Shown piece by piece: positions 37,271-46,784 of a stretch of DNA of 64,000 nucleotides. Source of the stretch: Oscillospiraceae bacterium (GTDB taxonomy: Bacteria > Bacillota > Clostridia > Oscillospirales > Ruminococcaceae); the NCBI GenBank assembly GCA_021202155.1, contig JAJQDP010000033.1:120882-184881 (forward strand), written 5' to 3'. Position numbers and translations under genes: made by a program. How positions within the stretch are numbered: position 1 is the stretch's first letter; the number at the start of each line of letters is the position of its first letter. The notes under the pieces are model-generated. The model saw only the letters and a list, made by a program, of their open reading frames with translations. It made no database searches and was not told where the DNA came from.

Positions 37271-37663
37271 ATGAAAAGGATTATTGCTTTGATATTAGCG
37301 GTTGCAGTCGCGCTTACGATGGTCGGGTGCGCGAAAAAGACGGTTACTTTTGACATCGACGGGGCAAGCAAAATCCTGCTTATGTCCGGCTCTTCCGGCG
37401 AGACGGTTGAAATAACCGATGCAGAGACTATCGCATACATCACCGACAACATAAATGGGATGAAATTCAATCGGGACGAGTCAAGCCGCCAGCACAATGG
37501 CTGGAGCTACTCTTTAAGATGGTATGATTCGGAGGACAATCTGATTGAATATATCGTCATTATGAATGCCACCCGCATCGACTATGACAACTATTTCTAT
37601 AACGAGATGGGTGCTGATGTCGAGATTGATATAATGTACCTTGAGGAGCTACTGAGCGATTGA
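37271..37663 (+). CDS. small lipoprotein of unknown function
   Basis: 130 residues. Signal with lipobox TMVGC (Cys near residue 20), then a soluble domain of about 110 residues with VEITDAETIAYITDNINGMKF and HNGWSYSLRWYDSEDNLIEYI, a pattern seen in small clostridial lipoproteins with a cystatin-like or beta-sheet fold. Start ATG 37271 with GAGGAGG about 9 nt upstream. No operon partner. Function not recognised. Confidence 0.75.
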   Translation: MKRIIALILAVAVALTMVGCAKKTVTFDIDGASKILLMSGSSGETVEITDAETIAYITDNINGMKFNRDESSRQHNGWSYSLRWYDSEDNLIEYIVIMNATRIDYDNYFYNEMGADVEIDIMYLEELLSD

Positions 37664-37794
37664 ATAGAGCACTCCCGTCAACATCCCCAAAACAAATTCT
37701 CACCTGTATCACGATTTTTGACCATCTAAACAGACCGTTTGTCAAATCAGCTAAAATACCTTCGTTCTGAACGATTTTATTTTGGCAGAAGTTA

Positions 37795-37823
37795 TTGACA
37801 AGCGGTCTCTTCTTTGATATAAT
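37795..37823 (+). promoter_or_regulatory. promoter of sugar-ABC locus
   Basis: TTGACA at 37795, 17-nt spacer, extended -10 TGaTATAAT (hexamer 37818-37823). This is a near-consensus promoter about 345 nt before the first ATPase gene. Confidence 0.8.
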
Positions 37824-38168
37824 AGAAATAATAGAAAACGTTATAAGGTGATTGTGTGAAAATCATCGCAAATGAATGGCGGAGTTCACTAAGTTTTACC
37901 ATTTAGTTGACTGAGCCATTACATAATTCTTCTCTCTGAAAACGGATTTCGGGTTTTGTCCGCCACAGAGGGACTTACTCAAGCAAATGTCTTTTTCCGT
38001 ACAGGAGCTGCGCTATGAAAGTCGTGCTTTTGTCTCACAGAAATTTTTCGCAATCTGATTTGTGCAAAATTTCGGAAAAGGAATTTGCTTATAAGTGTTT
38101 GTAGAGGACAAAACAGTGAATTTGTGCAACATGCACAAATATCCGAATTACATCTTCGGAGGATGCCG
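37824..38168 (+). promoter_or_regulatory. long 5' leader of the ABC locus with short ORF and pairing segments
   Basis: Gene-free leader except for a 16-codon open frame: GTG at 37856 to TAG at 37906 (begins MKIIANEWRSS), with AAGGTGAT upstream. TGGCGGA (37877-37883) can pair with TCCGCCA (37959-37965), and the short frame overlaps the 5' arm. This could be an attenuator or simply chance; no known riboswitch is recognised. Confidence 0.4.
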
Positions 38169-38846
38169 ATGGAAACAATCATAGCAACGCACGGTCTGAG
38201 CAGAGATTTTCAGATCGGCGACGGAAGCGTTGTTCACGCGCTTCATGACATCAACATAACGGTCAACGAGGGCGGTCTTACCATTTTAAAAGGTCGCTCC
38301 GGTTCCGGCAAAACGACACTGATAAACCTTTTGGGAGCGTTGGACAGACCAACAACAGGAGAAGTTTTCTTCGACGGAACCGACATCACAAAGCTTTCCG
38401 ACTCAAAAAGAGACGAGCTGAGACGCTACAAGATGGCTTTCGTTTTCCAGTCGGTAGCACTCATGTCGTCGATGACGGCATATGAAAACGTCGATTTCGG
38501 ACTGAGGCTTTCAAAATTCCCCTTCGCACAGCGGGATGAGAGAGTCAGAAAGTGCCTTGAGGAGGTCGGTCTTGCCAAGAGAATGAACCATCGCCCGGGC
38601 GAGCTTTCCGGAGGTGAACAGCAGAGAGTCGCAATAGCACGAGCCCTCGCTCACGAGCCAAGAATAATCTTTGCCGACGAGCCGACAGCAGAGCTTGACA
38701 CCGCAACCAGCCACCACATCGTCGAGCTTTTCAAGAGGCTTGTAATTTCAGAAAAGATGACCATAGTCATGACAACTCATGACCCGAGCCTGCTGGAAAT
38801 TGCCGACAGGGTTTACACTTTGGAGGACGGTGAGATTATTGACTGA
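38169..38846 (+). CDS. ABC transporter ATP-binding protein, LolD/MacB type
   Basis: 225 residues from ATG 38169 (CGGAGGATG upstream; a longer frame to 38085 lacks an SD). Walker A GRSGSGKTT, Q-loop VFQSVALM, signature LSGGEQQRVAIARAL, Walker B IIFADEPTAELD, H-loop TTHD. Length and sequence are those of LolD/MacB/FtsE-type ATPases, which normally energise FtsX-like permeases; the MalK-type TOBE domain is absent. No FtsX-like permease is nearby. The following genes are a second ATPase and MalFG-type import components. The stop overlaps the next start. Confidence 0.88.
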   Translation: METIIATHGLSRDFQIGDGSVVHALHDINITVNEGGLTILKGRSGSGKTTLINLLGALDRPTTGEVFFDGTDITKLSDSKRDELRRYKMAFVFQSVALMSSMTAYENVDFGLRLSKFPFAQRDERVRKCLEEVGLAKRMNHRPGELSGGEQQRVAIARALAHEPRIIFADEPTAELDTATSHHIVELFKRLVISEKMTIVMTTHDPSLLEIADRVYTLEDGEIID

Positions 38847-40044
38847 CGACAAGGACTTCGTCTTGGAAAAAGACACCGTTCTGGAAGAGACCGTGGCAGA
38901 GGCTGAGAACGCAACAGAAGAGACTCCCGCAAGCGAGGAGATTTCGGCTGAGCCGGTCAAGGAAAAGCCAAAGAAGAAATCCAAAGAGCCGAAAGAAAAG
39001 AAACCAAAGGACAAGAAGCCGGACGAGGAGAAGGCTGAAAAGAAGCCGAAGGAAAAGAAATTATCAAAGAAAAAACAGAGAATTCTTGAGCACGAGCAGG
39101 AGATAACCGCTCCCACAACCGAGTACGCTATCGAGTGCGAGAACTTAGTAAAGATTTACAAGACAGAGCAGATTGAGGTCGTTGCACTTCAGGGACTCGA
39201 CCTGAAGGTGAAGCGCGGTGAGCTCGTTGCGATTGTAGGAAGCTCCGGCTCAGGAAAGTCGACACTTCTGAACATGCTCGGCGGGCTTGACAAGCCAAGT
39301 GCCGGGTCACTCAACGTAAACGGCAGGAATCTACTCAAGTTCACCGAAGAGGACTACATGCTCTATAAGCGCAACATGGTCGGGTTTGTCTGGCAAAACA
39401 ACGCAAGAAACCTGGTCCCGTACCTGACGGCAGAGCAGAATGTCGAGCTTCCGATGCTACTTCAGGGACAGAAGCAGAGGCGGGAAAGAGCACTTGAACT
39501 CCTTGATGCCGTGGGACTGTCACACAGAATCAATTCCCGGCTTGATCAGATGTCGGGCGGCGAACAGCAGAGAGTCGCGATTGCAATCTCACTTGCAAAC
39601 AATCCGCAGATACTTCTTGCCGACGAGCCGACGGGATCTGTAGACACAAAGACCTCAGACCAGCTCTTGCAGGTCTTCAAGGACTTAAACCGCACAAGAG
39701 GGATAACGATTGTAATCGTAACCCACGACATGCGACTGGCAAAGCAGATAGACAGAGTAATAGCAATCCGGGACGGCAGAACGTCCAGTGAAATCATAAA
39801 GAAAACGCACGCCGAGATTATGAGGGAGTCGATGAGCCTTGAGGAGGCTGACGAGGCACTCACGAAATCGGTGACTGAGGGCGAACCGGACTTCATTTCC
39901 GAGGAGCTTGTGGTCTTAGACCGCACAGGCAGGCTCCAGCTTCCTAAGGAATATCTTGAAGAGCTTGGAATGAAGGGCGGAGACCGAGTCAAGGCTGACC
40001 TTGACAAGGAGGCTGAGCGAATCTATATTCGCAAGGCGGAATAA
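38839..40044 (+). CDS. ABC ATPase with Lys-rich N-terminus and AbrB-like C-terminal domain
   Basis: About 401 residues from TTG 38839 (GGTGA upstream; frame opens earlier inside the previous gene). Residues 1-85 are charged and repetitive (KPKKKSKEPKEKKPKDKKP), then an ABC domain: Walker A GSSGSGKST, signature MSGGEQQRVAIAISL, Walker B ILLADEPTGSVD, H-loop VTHD. After a linker the last ~45 residues (VLDRTGRLQLPKEYLEELGM, then GGDRVKA and a basic end) read like a SpoVT/AbrB swapped-hairpin domain. That domain usually binds DNA or mediates dimerisation. Pairs with the preceding ATPase, probably as a heterodimer. Confidence 0.82.
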   Translation: MTDDKDFVLEKDTVLEETVAEAENATEETPASEEISAEPVKEKPKKKSKEPKEKKPKDKKPDEEKAEKKPKEKKLSKKKQRILEHEQEITAPTTEYAIECENLVKIYKTEQIEVVALQGLDLKVKRGELVAIVGSSGSGKSTLLNMLGGLDKPSAGSLNVNGRNLLKFTEEDYMLYKRNMVGFVWQNNARNLVPYLTAEQNVELPMLLQGQKQRRERALELLDAVGLSHRINSRLDQMSGGEQQRVAIAISLANNPQILLADEPTGSVDTKTSDQLLQVFKDLNRTRGITIVIVTHDMRLAKQIDRVIAIRDGRTSSEIIKKTHAEIMRESMSLEEADEALTKSVTEGEPDFISEELVVLDRTGRLQLPKEYLEELGMKGGDRVKADLDKEAERIYIRKAE

Positions 40045-40135
40045 ACTTTTTATAACCTGTAAGGAAGAATAGAAGCATCTGACCGAATCTTATCGGGAGC
40101 GGTCGGAGCAATTTAGAAGAAAGGTGGATACCACA

Positions 40136-43099
40136 GTGAAAAACAAACTGTTCGGGGACAATAAGTTCGGGAATAGACTGTTCGTGCGTATTATATCGCT
40201 TGTGCTTGCACTTGCGATGATGATGCCTTTTATCGGCACGGTTTATGCGGATAGTGATACTTCGGAAGAAGAATCAACGTCAACCTCCACGACTACTGTC
40301 GCCGAAACATCCGCACAGGCAATCGACGATGCCAGTAGAGCAAACAGCTACTCGACATTCTACGACAACCACGCCTCAGATCCGAGACCTGACACCGAGG
40401 TCGTCGTAAACGGCGTTGACTATGACTCTGTTTCTGAGGAATCAGAGGCGTACGTCGACACTATCGACGGGGTAGAGGCATTGGTACTTTCCGCTGAGGA
40501 AGCAGAGGTAACCTATACGGTTAACGTTTCTGAGGCTGGAATTTACAACGTAGAGATCATGTACTATGCTCTTGCAAGCACCGCAAACGACATTGAACTT
40601 GCCTTCTATGTCGACGGCGAGCTCCAGTATTCGACCGCTGAGAGAATTCTCTTAAGCAAGATCTGGGCTATCTCCGAGAGCTCCTATGAGTATGATGAAG
40701 ACGGCAACCGCTCCTTCAGAACCGACTCTACAGGCAACCAGGTAAGACCTACCCTTGAGGAGTCCTTGGGCTGGCAGACAGCCTCATTTGAGGACACCGA
40801 CGGTCTTTACAACGACCCTCTTGAATTCTACTTCACCGAGGGCGAGCACACCATCACAATCGTGTCCGACAAGGCAAGATTCGCTATCTCCTACCTCAAG
40901 CTCTACAACGAGGAGGACGCGCTTCCCCTTACCGAGGTCGACACCGTTACAACCGATGAGTCAGTGGCTTCCGAGTCGACCGGCATCTACATCCTTCTTG
41001 AGGGTGAAGATTGCACCAGCACCTCGGATATAACCATCTATCCTACACAGGACCGTTCCACTTACATCACTTCTCCTGCCGCTTCTTCAAAGCAGGTTTA
41101 CAACACCATCGGTTCTGAAACCTGGAAGGACTCCGGAATGAGCGTCACATGGACGTTTACGATGGAGGAAGCAGGCTGGGTCAAGATCGGCATCCGCGCA
41201 ATCCAGGATGAGATGAGAGGACTCTTCTCCAACCGTACCATTTATATAGACGGCGAAATCCCCTGCGAGGAAGCTGAGGCAGTCAAGTTCTATTACTCCA
41301 ATAGCTGGTCGGTAACAACTCCTACCGATGAGGACGGCGACACCCTTTACTTCTATCTTGAAGCGGGCGAGCACACCCTCACCCTTGAGGCGGTTCCCGG
41401 CGACATCGGCGAAATCATGCGTGAGCTTGATGACCTCGTTTACGAGCTCAACAGCTACTACAGACAGATACTCATGATTACAGGTTCTGACCCTGATGAG
41501 TACACCGACTACATGGTTTACAAGCAGATTCCTGACCTCCTTACAGACTTTGCGACCTATGCTGAAGAGCTCAGAGCTCTCAAGTCAAAGATTGAGGAAA
41601 TCGCAGGAACCTCCGGTACTGAAGCTGTTTCACTTGAAACAATGGCACAGCTCCTTGACAGAATGATCAATCGTCCTGATGACATCCCGTCAAAGCTCAG
41701 CCAGTTCAAGGATGACGTCACCGCACTTTCTCAGTGGATGACTGACTACCGTAGCCAGTACCTCGAAGTTGACTTCATCGAAATCACTTCCGCTGACATT
41801 GAATTCACATCCACCAAAGAAAAGTTCTTCAAGTCGCTTGCGTTCAGCTGGGATCAGTTCATCGCTTCCTTCTTTGAAGACTATAACAACCTTTCTGACG
41901 GCGGCGAGGATGCCCTTGAAGTGTGGGTTTCCCTCGGTCGTGACCAGGCTCAGATAGTAAAGGAACTCATCGACTCCTACTTCGTCGAGGAAACAGGTAT
42001 TGCAGTCAATGTAAGCCTTGTACAGGGCGGTATCATTGAAGCAACCCTTGCAGGAAAGGGACCTGACGTCGCACTCTTCGTTGGCGGCGACCTGCCTTTG
42101 CAGCTCGCAATCCGTGAATGCCTTGTAGATGTATCGCAGTTTGACGACTATGAGGAGGTAATCGAGAGGTTCTCCGACAACATCATGACCCTCTATACAT
42201 ATGGAGGCGAGGTCTTCGGACTCCCGATTTCGCAGACATTCTCGATGATGTTCTATAGAACCGACGTACTTGAATCGTTCGGCTTCGACGAGCCTCCGGA
42301 GACATGGGACGAACTCATCGAAATGCTCCCGACCATTCAGCGTAGCTACATGGGTGTCGGCTTCAACTTCGACGCATATGCCACCTTCATGGTTCAGAGC
42401 GGTATGGATTACTATAATGACTCATTGACCGCGACAACGTTCGATGATATAACGTCGGTCGAGTGCTTTGAAATGTGGACTGAGTTCTACACTCTCTACT
42501 CCTTCGAGCAGACCTTCGACCAGTTCTCAAGATTCCGTACCGGTGAGTACCCGATAATCATCACCGGCTACACCTTCTACAACCAGGTTTATACCGCCGC
42601 ACCTGAAATCAGAGGTCTTTGGGACTTCGCTCTGATGCCCGGTACTGTTGAAGAGGACGGAACTGTCAACCACTCCACCACCTCTACCTCCAACGGAGCT
42701 ATCATCTTCTCGAAGCTCTCGCAGGAACAGCGCGAGGATGCATGGGAACTCATCAAGTGGTTCACTTCTTCCGACATCCAGGCTCAGTACGGACGTTCAA
42801 TCGAAGCTTTGTTAGGTCCGATGGGACGTTTCGACACCGCAAACCAGGAAGCTCTTACTCAGCTCTCATGGTCCAAGTCCGAGTATTCACTCATCTTAGA
42901 GCAGATGAACTACACTGTTGAGATGAGACTTATCCCGGCAACATACATTGTTACACGTAACATAACCAACGCATTCAGAGAGGTCGTAAACAACTACTCG
43001 AACGCAAGAGACACGTTGCTCTGGTACAACAGAGACATCAACGATGAAATCACGAGAAAGTACGAGGAGTTGGGAATTGACATCTCAACACTTGAATAA
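40136..43099 (+). CDS. exported CBM-like / extracellular solute-binding fusion protein
   Basis: 987 residues from GTG 40136 (SD AAGGTGG). Signal peptide to about residue 37 (VYA|DS) without lipobox. Two beta-sandwich regions resemble galactose-binding/CBM modules: about 75-250 (GIYNVEIMYYALASTAND) and about 265-430 (LLEGEDC…, MEEAGWVKIGIRAIQD…, EAGEHTLTLEAVPGD). A helical linker (430-590) leads to a family 1 sugar-binding protein domain (590-985: GGEDALEVWVSLGRDQAQ, AGKGPDVALFVGGDLP, FGLPISQTFSMMFYRTDVL). Delivers sugar to the permeases downstream. How it is held at the surface is unclear. Confidence 0.85.
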   Translation: MKNKLFGDNKFGNRLFVRIISLVLALAMMMPFIGTVYADSDTSEEESTSTSTTTVAETSAQAIDDASRANSYSTFYDNHASDPRPDTEVVVNGVDYDSVSEESEAYVDTIDGVEALVLSAEEAEVTYTVNVSEAGIYNVEIMYYALASTANDIELAFYVDGELQYSTAERILLSKIWAISESSYEYDEDGNRSFRTDSTGNQVRPTLEESLGWQTASFEDTDGLYNDPLEFYFTEGEHTITIVSDKARFAISYLKLYNEEDALPLTEVDTVTTDESVASESTGIYILLEGEDCTSTSDITIYPTQDRSTYITSPAASSKQVYNTIGSETWKDSGMSVTWTFTMEEAGWVKIGIRAIQDEMRGLFSNRTIYIDGEIPCEEAEAVKFYYSNSWSVTTPTDEDGDTLYFYLEAGEHTLTLEAVPGDIGEIMRELDDLVYELNSYYRQILMITGSDPDEYTDYMVYKQIPDLLTDFATYAEELRALKSKIEEIAGTSGTEAVSLETMAQLLDRMINRPDDIPSKLSQFKDDVTALSQWMTDYRSQYLEVDFIEITSADIEFTSTKEKFFKSLAFSWDQFIASFFEDYNNLSDGGEDALEVWVSLGRDQAQIVKELIDSYFVEETGIAVNVSLVQGGIIEATLAGKGPDVALFVGGDLPLQLAIRECLVDVSQFDDYEEVIERFSDNIMTLYTYGGEVFGLPISQTFSMMFYRTDVLESFGFDEPPETWDELIEMLPTIQRSYMGVGFNFDAYATFMVQSGMDYYNDSLTATTFDDITSVECFEMWTEFYTLYSFEQTFDQFSRFRTGEYPIIITGYTFYNQVYTAAPEIRGLWDFALMPGTVEEDGTVNHSTTSTSNGAIIFSKLSQEQREDAWELIKWFTSSDIQAQYGRSIEALLGPMGRFDTANQEALTQLSWSKSEYSLILEQMNYTVEMRLIPATYIVTRNITNAFREVVNNYSNARDTLLWYNRDINDEITRKYEELGIDISTLE

Positions 43100-43116
43100 A
43101 GGAGGGAGAAAGTTTC

Positions 43117-44070
43117 ATGGCAAAGGCTAAAAAAGAGCAAACAGCAGTAAAGCCGATAAACACGGAGAGCAAAGCCGCCTATACCTGGCATCTCATCAAG
43201 CAGAATAAAACTGTATATCTGATGATGCTTCCGTTCTTTGCGCTGTTTACCATCTTCACACTGGTTCCGGTTATCATGACGCTTCCTCTGGGTCTTACGA
43301 ACTTCAACCTCGTACAGGCACCAAGGTACATCGGACTCCAGAACTTCTACTCGCTGTTTGTAAACGATGATGTATTCCTGACAGCTATCACGAATACGCT
43401 CATATTCGCAGTATTCACAGGTCCGTTCTCCTACGTATTGAGCTTCCTTCTTGCGTGGCTCATCAACGAAATGAACCCGTTCTTCAAGGTATTCTTCACA
43501 TTCGTATTCTACGCTCCGTCAATGACGCCGTCGGCATACGTTATCTGGCAGCTCATCTTCTCAGGTGACTCCTATGGATACCTCAACTCGGTTCTGATGG
43601 ACCTCGGAATCATCAACAACGCCATACAATGGCTGACCGATACGAGCTACATGATGGGGGTTGTAATCATCGTCCAGCTCTGGTCGTCAATGGGTGCAGG
43701 TTTCCTTGCACTCCGTGCAGGCTTCCAGAACATCGATAACTCCCTCTATGAAGCGGGAGCTATCGAAGGAATTCAGAACAGATTCCAGGAACTCTTTACC
43801 ATCACAATTCCTGCGATGGGACCCTCACTTCTGTTCGCGGCGGTCCTGGCAATTTCAGGAGCCTTCACCTGCGGTACCGTTGGTGCAACACTCTGCGGAC
43901 TTCCTTCGACCGACTACGCAGTTCACACAATCATGAACCACGCTCAGGACTACGGTACAATTCGTTACGAAATGGGTTACTCAAGTGCAATTTGTATGGT
44001 GCTCTTTGTAGTAATGCTTCTGACGAATCACGTTATCAGAAGAGTCCTCGGCAAGTATACTGATGATTAA
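43117..44070 (+). CDS. sugar ABC transporter permease, MalF/UgpA type
   Basis: 317 residues with six predicted membrane helices. YEAGAIEGIQNRFQELFTIT carries the EAA loop that docks the ATPase, with conserved Gly. Starts ATG 43117 after GGAGGGAG. First half of an importer pair with the next gene; the substrate is probably an oligosaccharide given the locus. Confidence 0.9.
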   Translation: MAKAKKEQTAVKPINTESKAAYTWHLIKQNKTVYLMMLPFFALFTIFTLVPVIMTLPLGLTNFNLVQAPRYIGLQNFYSLFVNDDVFLTAITNTLIFAVFTGPFSYVLSFLLAWLINEMNPFFKVFFTFVFYAPSMTPSAYVIWQLIFSGDSYGYLNSVLMDLGIINNAIQWLTDTSYMMGVVIIVQLWSSMGAGFLALRAGFQNIDNSLYEAGAIEGIQNRFQELFTITIPAMGPSLLFAAVLAISGAFTCGTVGATLCGLPSTDYAVHTIMNHAQDYGTIRYEMGYSSAICMVLFVVMLLTNHVIRRVLGKYTDD

Positions 44071-44084
44071 GGGGGTGGAAACGT

Positions 44085-45050
44085 ATGGCATCTGATATAA
44101 GAGAAAATCAGGAAAAGCTCGCTAAGAAGCAGGAAAAAGAGTTGGCGAAGCTCAGAAAAAGACAGTCGAAGATAAAGATAGAGACTGTCCATGTCAAGAA
44201 GTCAAAGGGCAAGCACATCAACGGCTCCCTCGGCGGAGACATAATGATCTTCATCCTCCTCGCTCTCCTCGGATTATTCATGATATTCCCGCTCTACTAC
44301 TCGATAATCCAGTCTTTGAAGCCTATCAGTGAGCTCTTCGTATTCCCGCCGAGACTTTATGTAATCAATCCGACGATAGAGAACTTCTCGAACCTCTTCA
44401 AGGTCGCCGGTAACCTCTGGGTACCGTTCTCGAGATACGTTTTCAACTCCGTCTTCATTACGGTTGTTATCTCTGTAATCCACGTCTTCGTTGTCTGCTG
44501 TGCGGCGTACGGACTTTCCAAGTGCCGCTTCCCCGGATACAATGCTCTTAACCAGATCATTGTAATAGCACTTCTCTTCTCCTCGACAGCAACATGGATC
44601 ATGCAGTACATAGTCATCGCGGCATTGGGACTTATCAATACCTACTGGGCGTTGATTCTCCCGAACATCGCAACATCAATGGGTCTTTACCTCATGCGTC
44701 AGAGTATGTCGACCATCAACGATGCGGTTATCGACGCCGCCAAGGTTGACGGCGCGGGACACTTCCGCATCTGCTGGCAGGTAATCATCCCGAACCAGAA
44801 GCCTGCAATCGCAACCCTTATAATCTACGTCTTCCAGGGCGCATGGAATATTCAGGGCGGTTCACTCGTTTACGAGGAGCAGTTAAAGACTCTTCCGACA
44901 ATCATGAACCAGTTGGCGGCTTCCGGTATCTCACGTCAGGGCATCATCTACGCTTCGGCTGTAGTACTTATGCTTCCTCCGCTTATCATCTTCCTTGTAG
45001 CACAGTCTAATGTTATGGAAACCATGGCAAGCTCAGGTATGAAGGACTAA
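44085..45050 (+). CDS. sugar ABC transporter permease, MalG/UgpE type
   Basis: 321 residues. A charged cytoplasmic N-terminus of about 55 residues rich in Lys (EKLAKKQEKELAKLRKRQSK) precedes six helices; the EAA loop is DAAKVDGAGHFRICWQVIIP. GGGGGTGG SD-like stretch before ATG 44085. Partner of the preceding permease. Confidence 0.9.
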   Translation: MASDIRENQEKLAKKQEKELAKLRKRQSKIKIETVHVKKSKGKHINGSLGGDIMIFILLALLGLFMIFPLYYSIIQSLKPISELFVFPPRLYVINPTIENFSNLFKVAGNLWVPFSRYVFNSVFITVVISVIHVFVVCCAAYGLSKCRFPGYNALNQIIVIALLFSSTATWIMQYIVIAALGLINTYWALILPNIATSMGLYLMRQSMSTINDAVIDAAKVDGAGHFRICWQVIIPNQKPAIATLIIYVFQGAWNIQGGSLVYEEQLKTLPTIMNQLAASGISRQGIIYASAVVLMLPPLIIFLVAQSNVMETMASSGMKD

Positions 45051-45107
45051 GCCTACAGGCAAAGCCTGAGGCAAGACTACTATAGAAAAGGAGACAGGTG
45101 ATAAGCA

Positions 45108-46784
45108 GTGACGAAATTTAACCTAAAAAAAGCGTTGTGTATGCTTCTTGCGGTAATGCTTATGGTCACGATGGCTGTAACCGCATTCGCCGACGACCCG
45201 TACACATCCTATAACTACAACGCGTGGAAAGAGGCAGTGCCCTCTCAGAACGGTTATCAGGTCACAGACACGATAACCGGCGCGGATATAGGTTTGGATC
45301 AGCTTTCTGATCCGGACAGCGAGTTCTTCATCAGTGAGGATGAGCCAGCTACGCTGTCAGATGCCAAGGACTTCTTCCTTTCCGAAAATGAGGAATGGTA
45401 CATAGTTGACACCGGCAACAACCGTATAATCAAGACAGACCTCGAATTCAACCTTCTTGCTTGCTACAAGACCTTCACGGGTAGCACCATGACAACGGAA
45501 ACCACCCTTGAGGACGGAACGGTTGAAACCACAGTGACAGACACCCTTAAGAGCCCGTATGGTATCTACGTCGACGAGGACGATTACATGTACATCGCCG
45601 ACAGAGACAACCAGAGAGTTATAAAGTGCAACCAGGACTGTGAGATTATCATGGAATATACTCGCCCTGATTCAGAGCTTTACGACTCGGTATCCTTCTA
45701 CTGCACGAAGGTGCTCGTAGATGCGGCAAAGAACGTTTACGTTATCTGCCCCGCAGTAAATAAGGGTGCTATCATGTACTCCGAGTCGGGAACCTTCCTT
45801 GGATTCTTCGGAGCCAATAAGGTTGAGGTTACAGCCCAGGTTGTAATCAACAGGATGTGGAGAAGGATAGCTACCGAGTCCCAGTCTGCAACTCTTACAA
45901 AGGCAACCCCTGTTGAGTACGCAAACTTCGACATCGACGACCAGGGCTTCATCTACACCGTAACTGAGGCGGCGAACACCACCACCGACGCGGTAAAGAA
46001 GCTCAACCCTGCCGGCTCGAACATCATCTCCCGTACCGAGAACGGTGCCGAGATAGTATTCGGTGACCAGACGTCGGTAACCTATTCCGGAACGACCTAT
46101 TCGACCCGTCTTACCGATATTTCGATAGGCGATAACGGAATCGTCAATATCCTTGACTACACCTCGGGACGTATCTTCCAGTACGACCGTGAGTTCAATC
46201 TTCTGTTCATCTTCGGATGCGACCAGGAAGACCAGAACGGCGGATTCTACAACCCGAACGCAATCGAGTCCTATGGTGATAAGATTTACGTCCTTGACGG
46301 AAGAAACAACGATATAACAGTCTTCTCCGAGACTCTCTTCGGCTCCTATGTTCATGAAGCCGCTGAGATGTATAACGAAGGTCTTTACGAGGATTCACTC
46401 GCACTCTGGCAGGAAATTCTCAAGCGCGACGGTAACTACAACATGGCTTACGTTGCTATAGGCAAGGCTCTTCTCAACCAGGATCAGTATCAGGAGGCTA
46501 TGAAGTACTTCAAGGCTGGTTACGACGATGAGGACTACGACAAGGCGTTCGAGTACTATCGCAAGAGCCTGATGAGAAACAACTTCACATTGACGATTAT
46601 CATTGCTGCCGTTCTGATCGTTCTTTACCTCGTTGTAAGGATGCTCCAGAAGAGGGGCAAGATTCCCGATCATCTCTGGAAGAGATTGTTCAGACTTATC
46701 GGAAACGGTATCAAGACTCTTGTAATGAAAATTGTAAATGCAGTAAGAAAACAGAAGAAGGGAGGAGCAGTAAATGGTCTATGA
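45108..46784 (+). CDS. secreted NHL-repeat protein with TPR and C-terminal membrane anchor
   Basis: 558 residues from GTG 45108 (SD AAGGAGAC). Signal peptide to about residue 28 (AFA|DD). NHL beta-propeller repeats across about 80-420, e.g. YIVDTGNNRIIKTD, YGIYVDEDDYMYIADRDNQRV, INILDYTSGRIFQYDREFN, YVLDGRNNDI. TPR-like helices follow (420-490: AAEMYNEGLYEDSLALWQEI, AYVAIGKALLNQDQYQEAMK), then one transmembrane helix near 500-520 and a basic cytoplasmic tail. Probably displays a binding propeller outside the membrane. It overlaps the next gene by 11 nt, so it belongs to the ABC operon. Confidence 0.82.
   Translation: MTKFNLKKALCMLLAVMLMVTMAVTAFADDPYTSYNYNAWKEAVPSQNGYQVTDTITGADIGLDQLSDPDSEFFISEDEPATLSDAKDFFLSENEEWYIVDTGNNRIIKTDLEFNLLACYKTFTGSTMTTETTLEDGTVETTVTDTLKSPYGIYVDEDDYMYIADRDNQRVIKCNQDCEIIMEYTRPDSELYDSVSFYCTKVLVDAAKNVYVICPAVNKGAIMYSESGTFLGFFGANKVEVTAQVVINRMWRRIATESQSATLTKATPVEYANFDIDDQGFIYTVTEAANTTTDAVKKLNPAGSNIISRTENGAEIVFGDQTSVTYSGTTYSTRLTDISIGDNGIVNILDYTSGRIFQYDREFNLLFIFGCDQEDQNGGFYNPNAIESYGDKIYVLDGRNNDITVFSETLFGSYVHEAAEMYNEGLYEDSLALWQEILKRDGNYNMAYVAIGKALLNQDQYQEAMKYFKAGYDDEDYDKAFEYYRKSLMRNNFTLTIIIAAVLIVLYLVVRMLQKRGKIPDHLWKRLFRLIGNGIKTLVMKIVNAVRKQKKGGAVNGL

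Noticed and set aside
38085..38168. Extended start of the first ABC ATPase at 38085
   Set aside because: No SD there; CGGAGG sits correctly before ATG 38169, and the family begins close to that residue.
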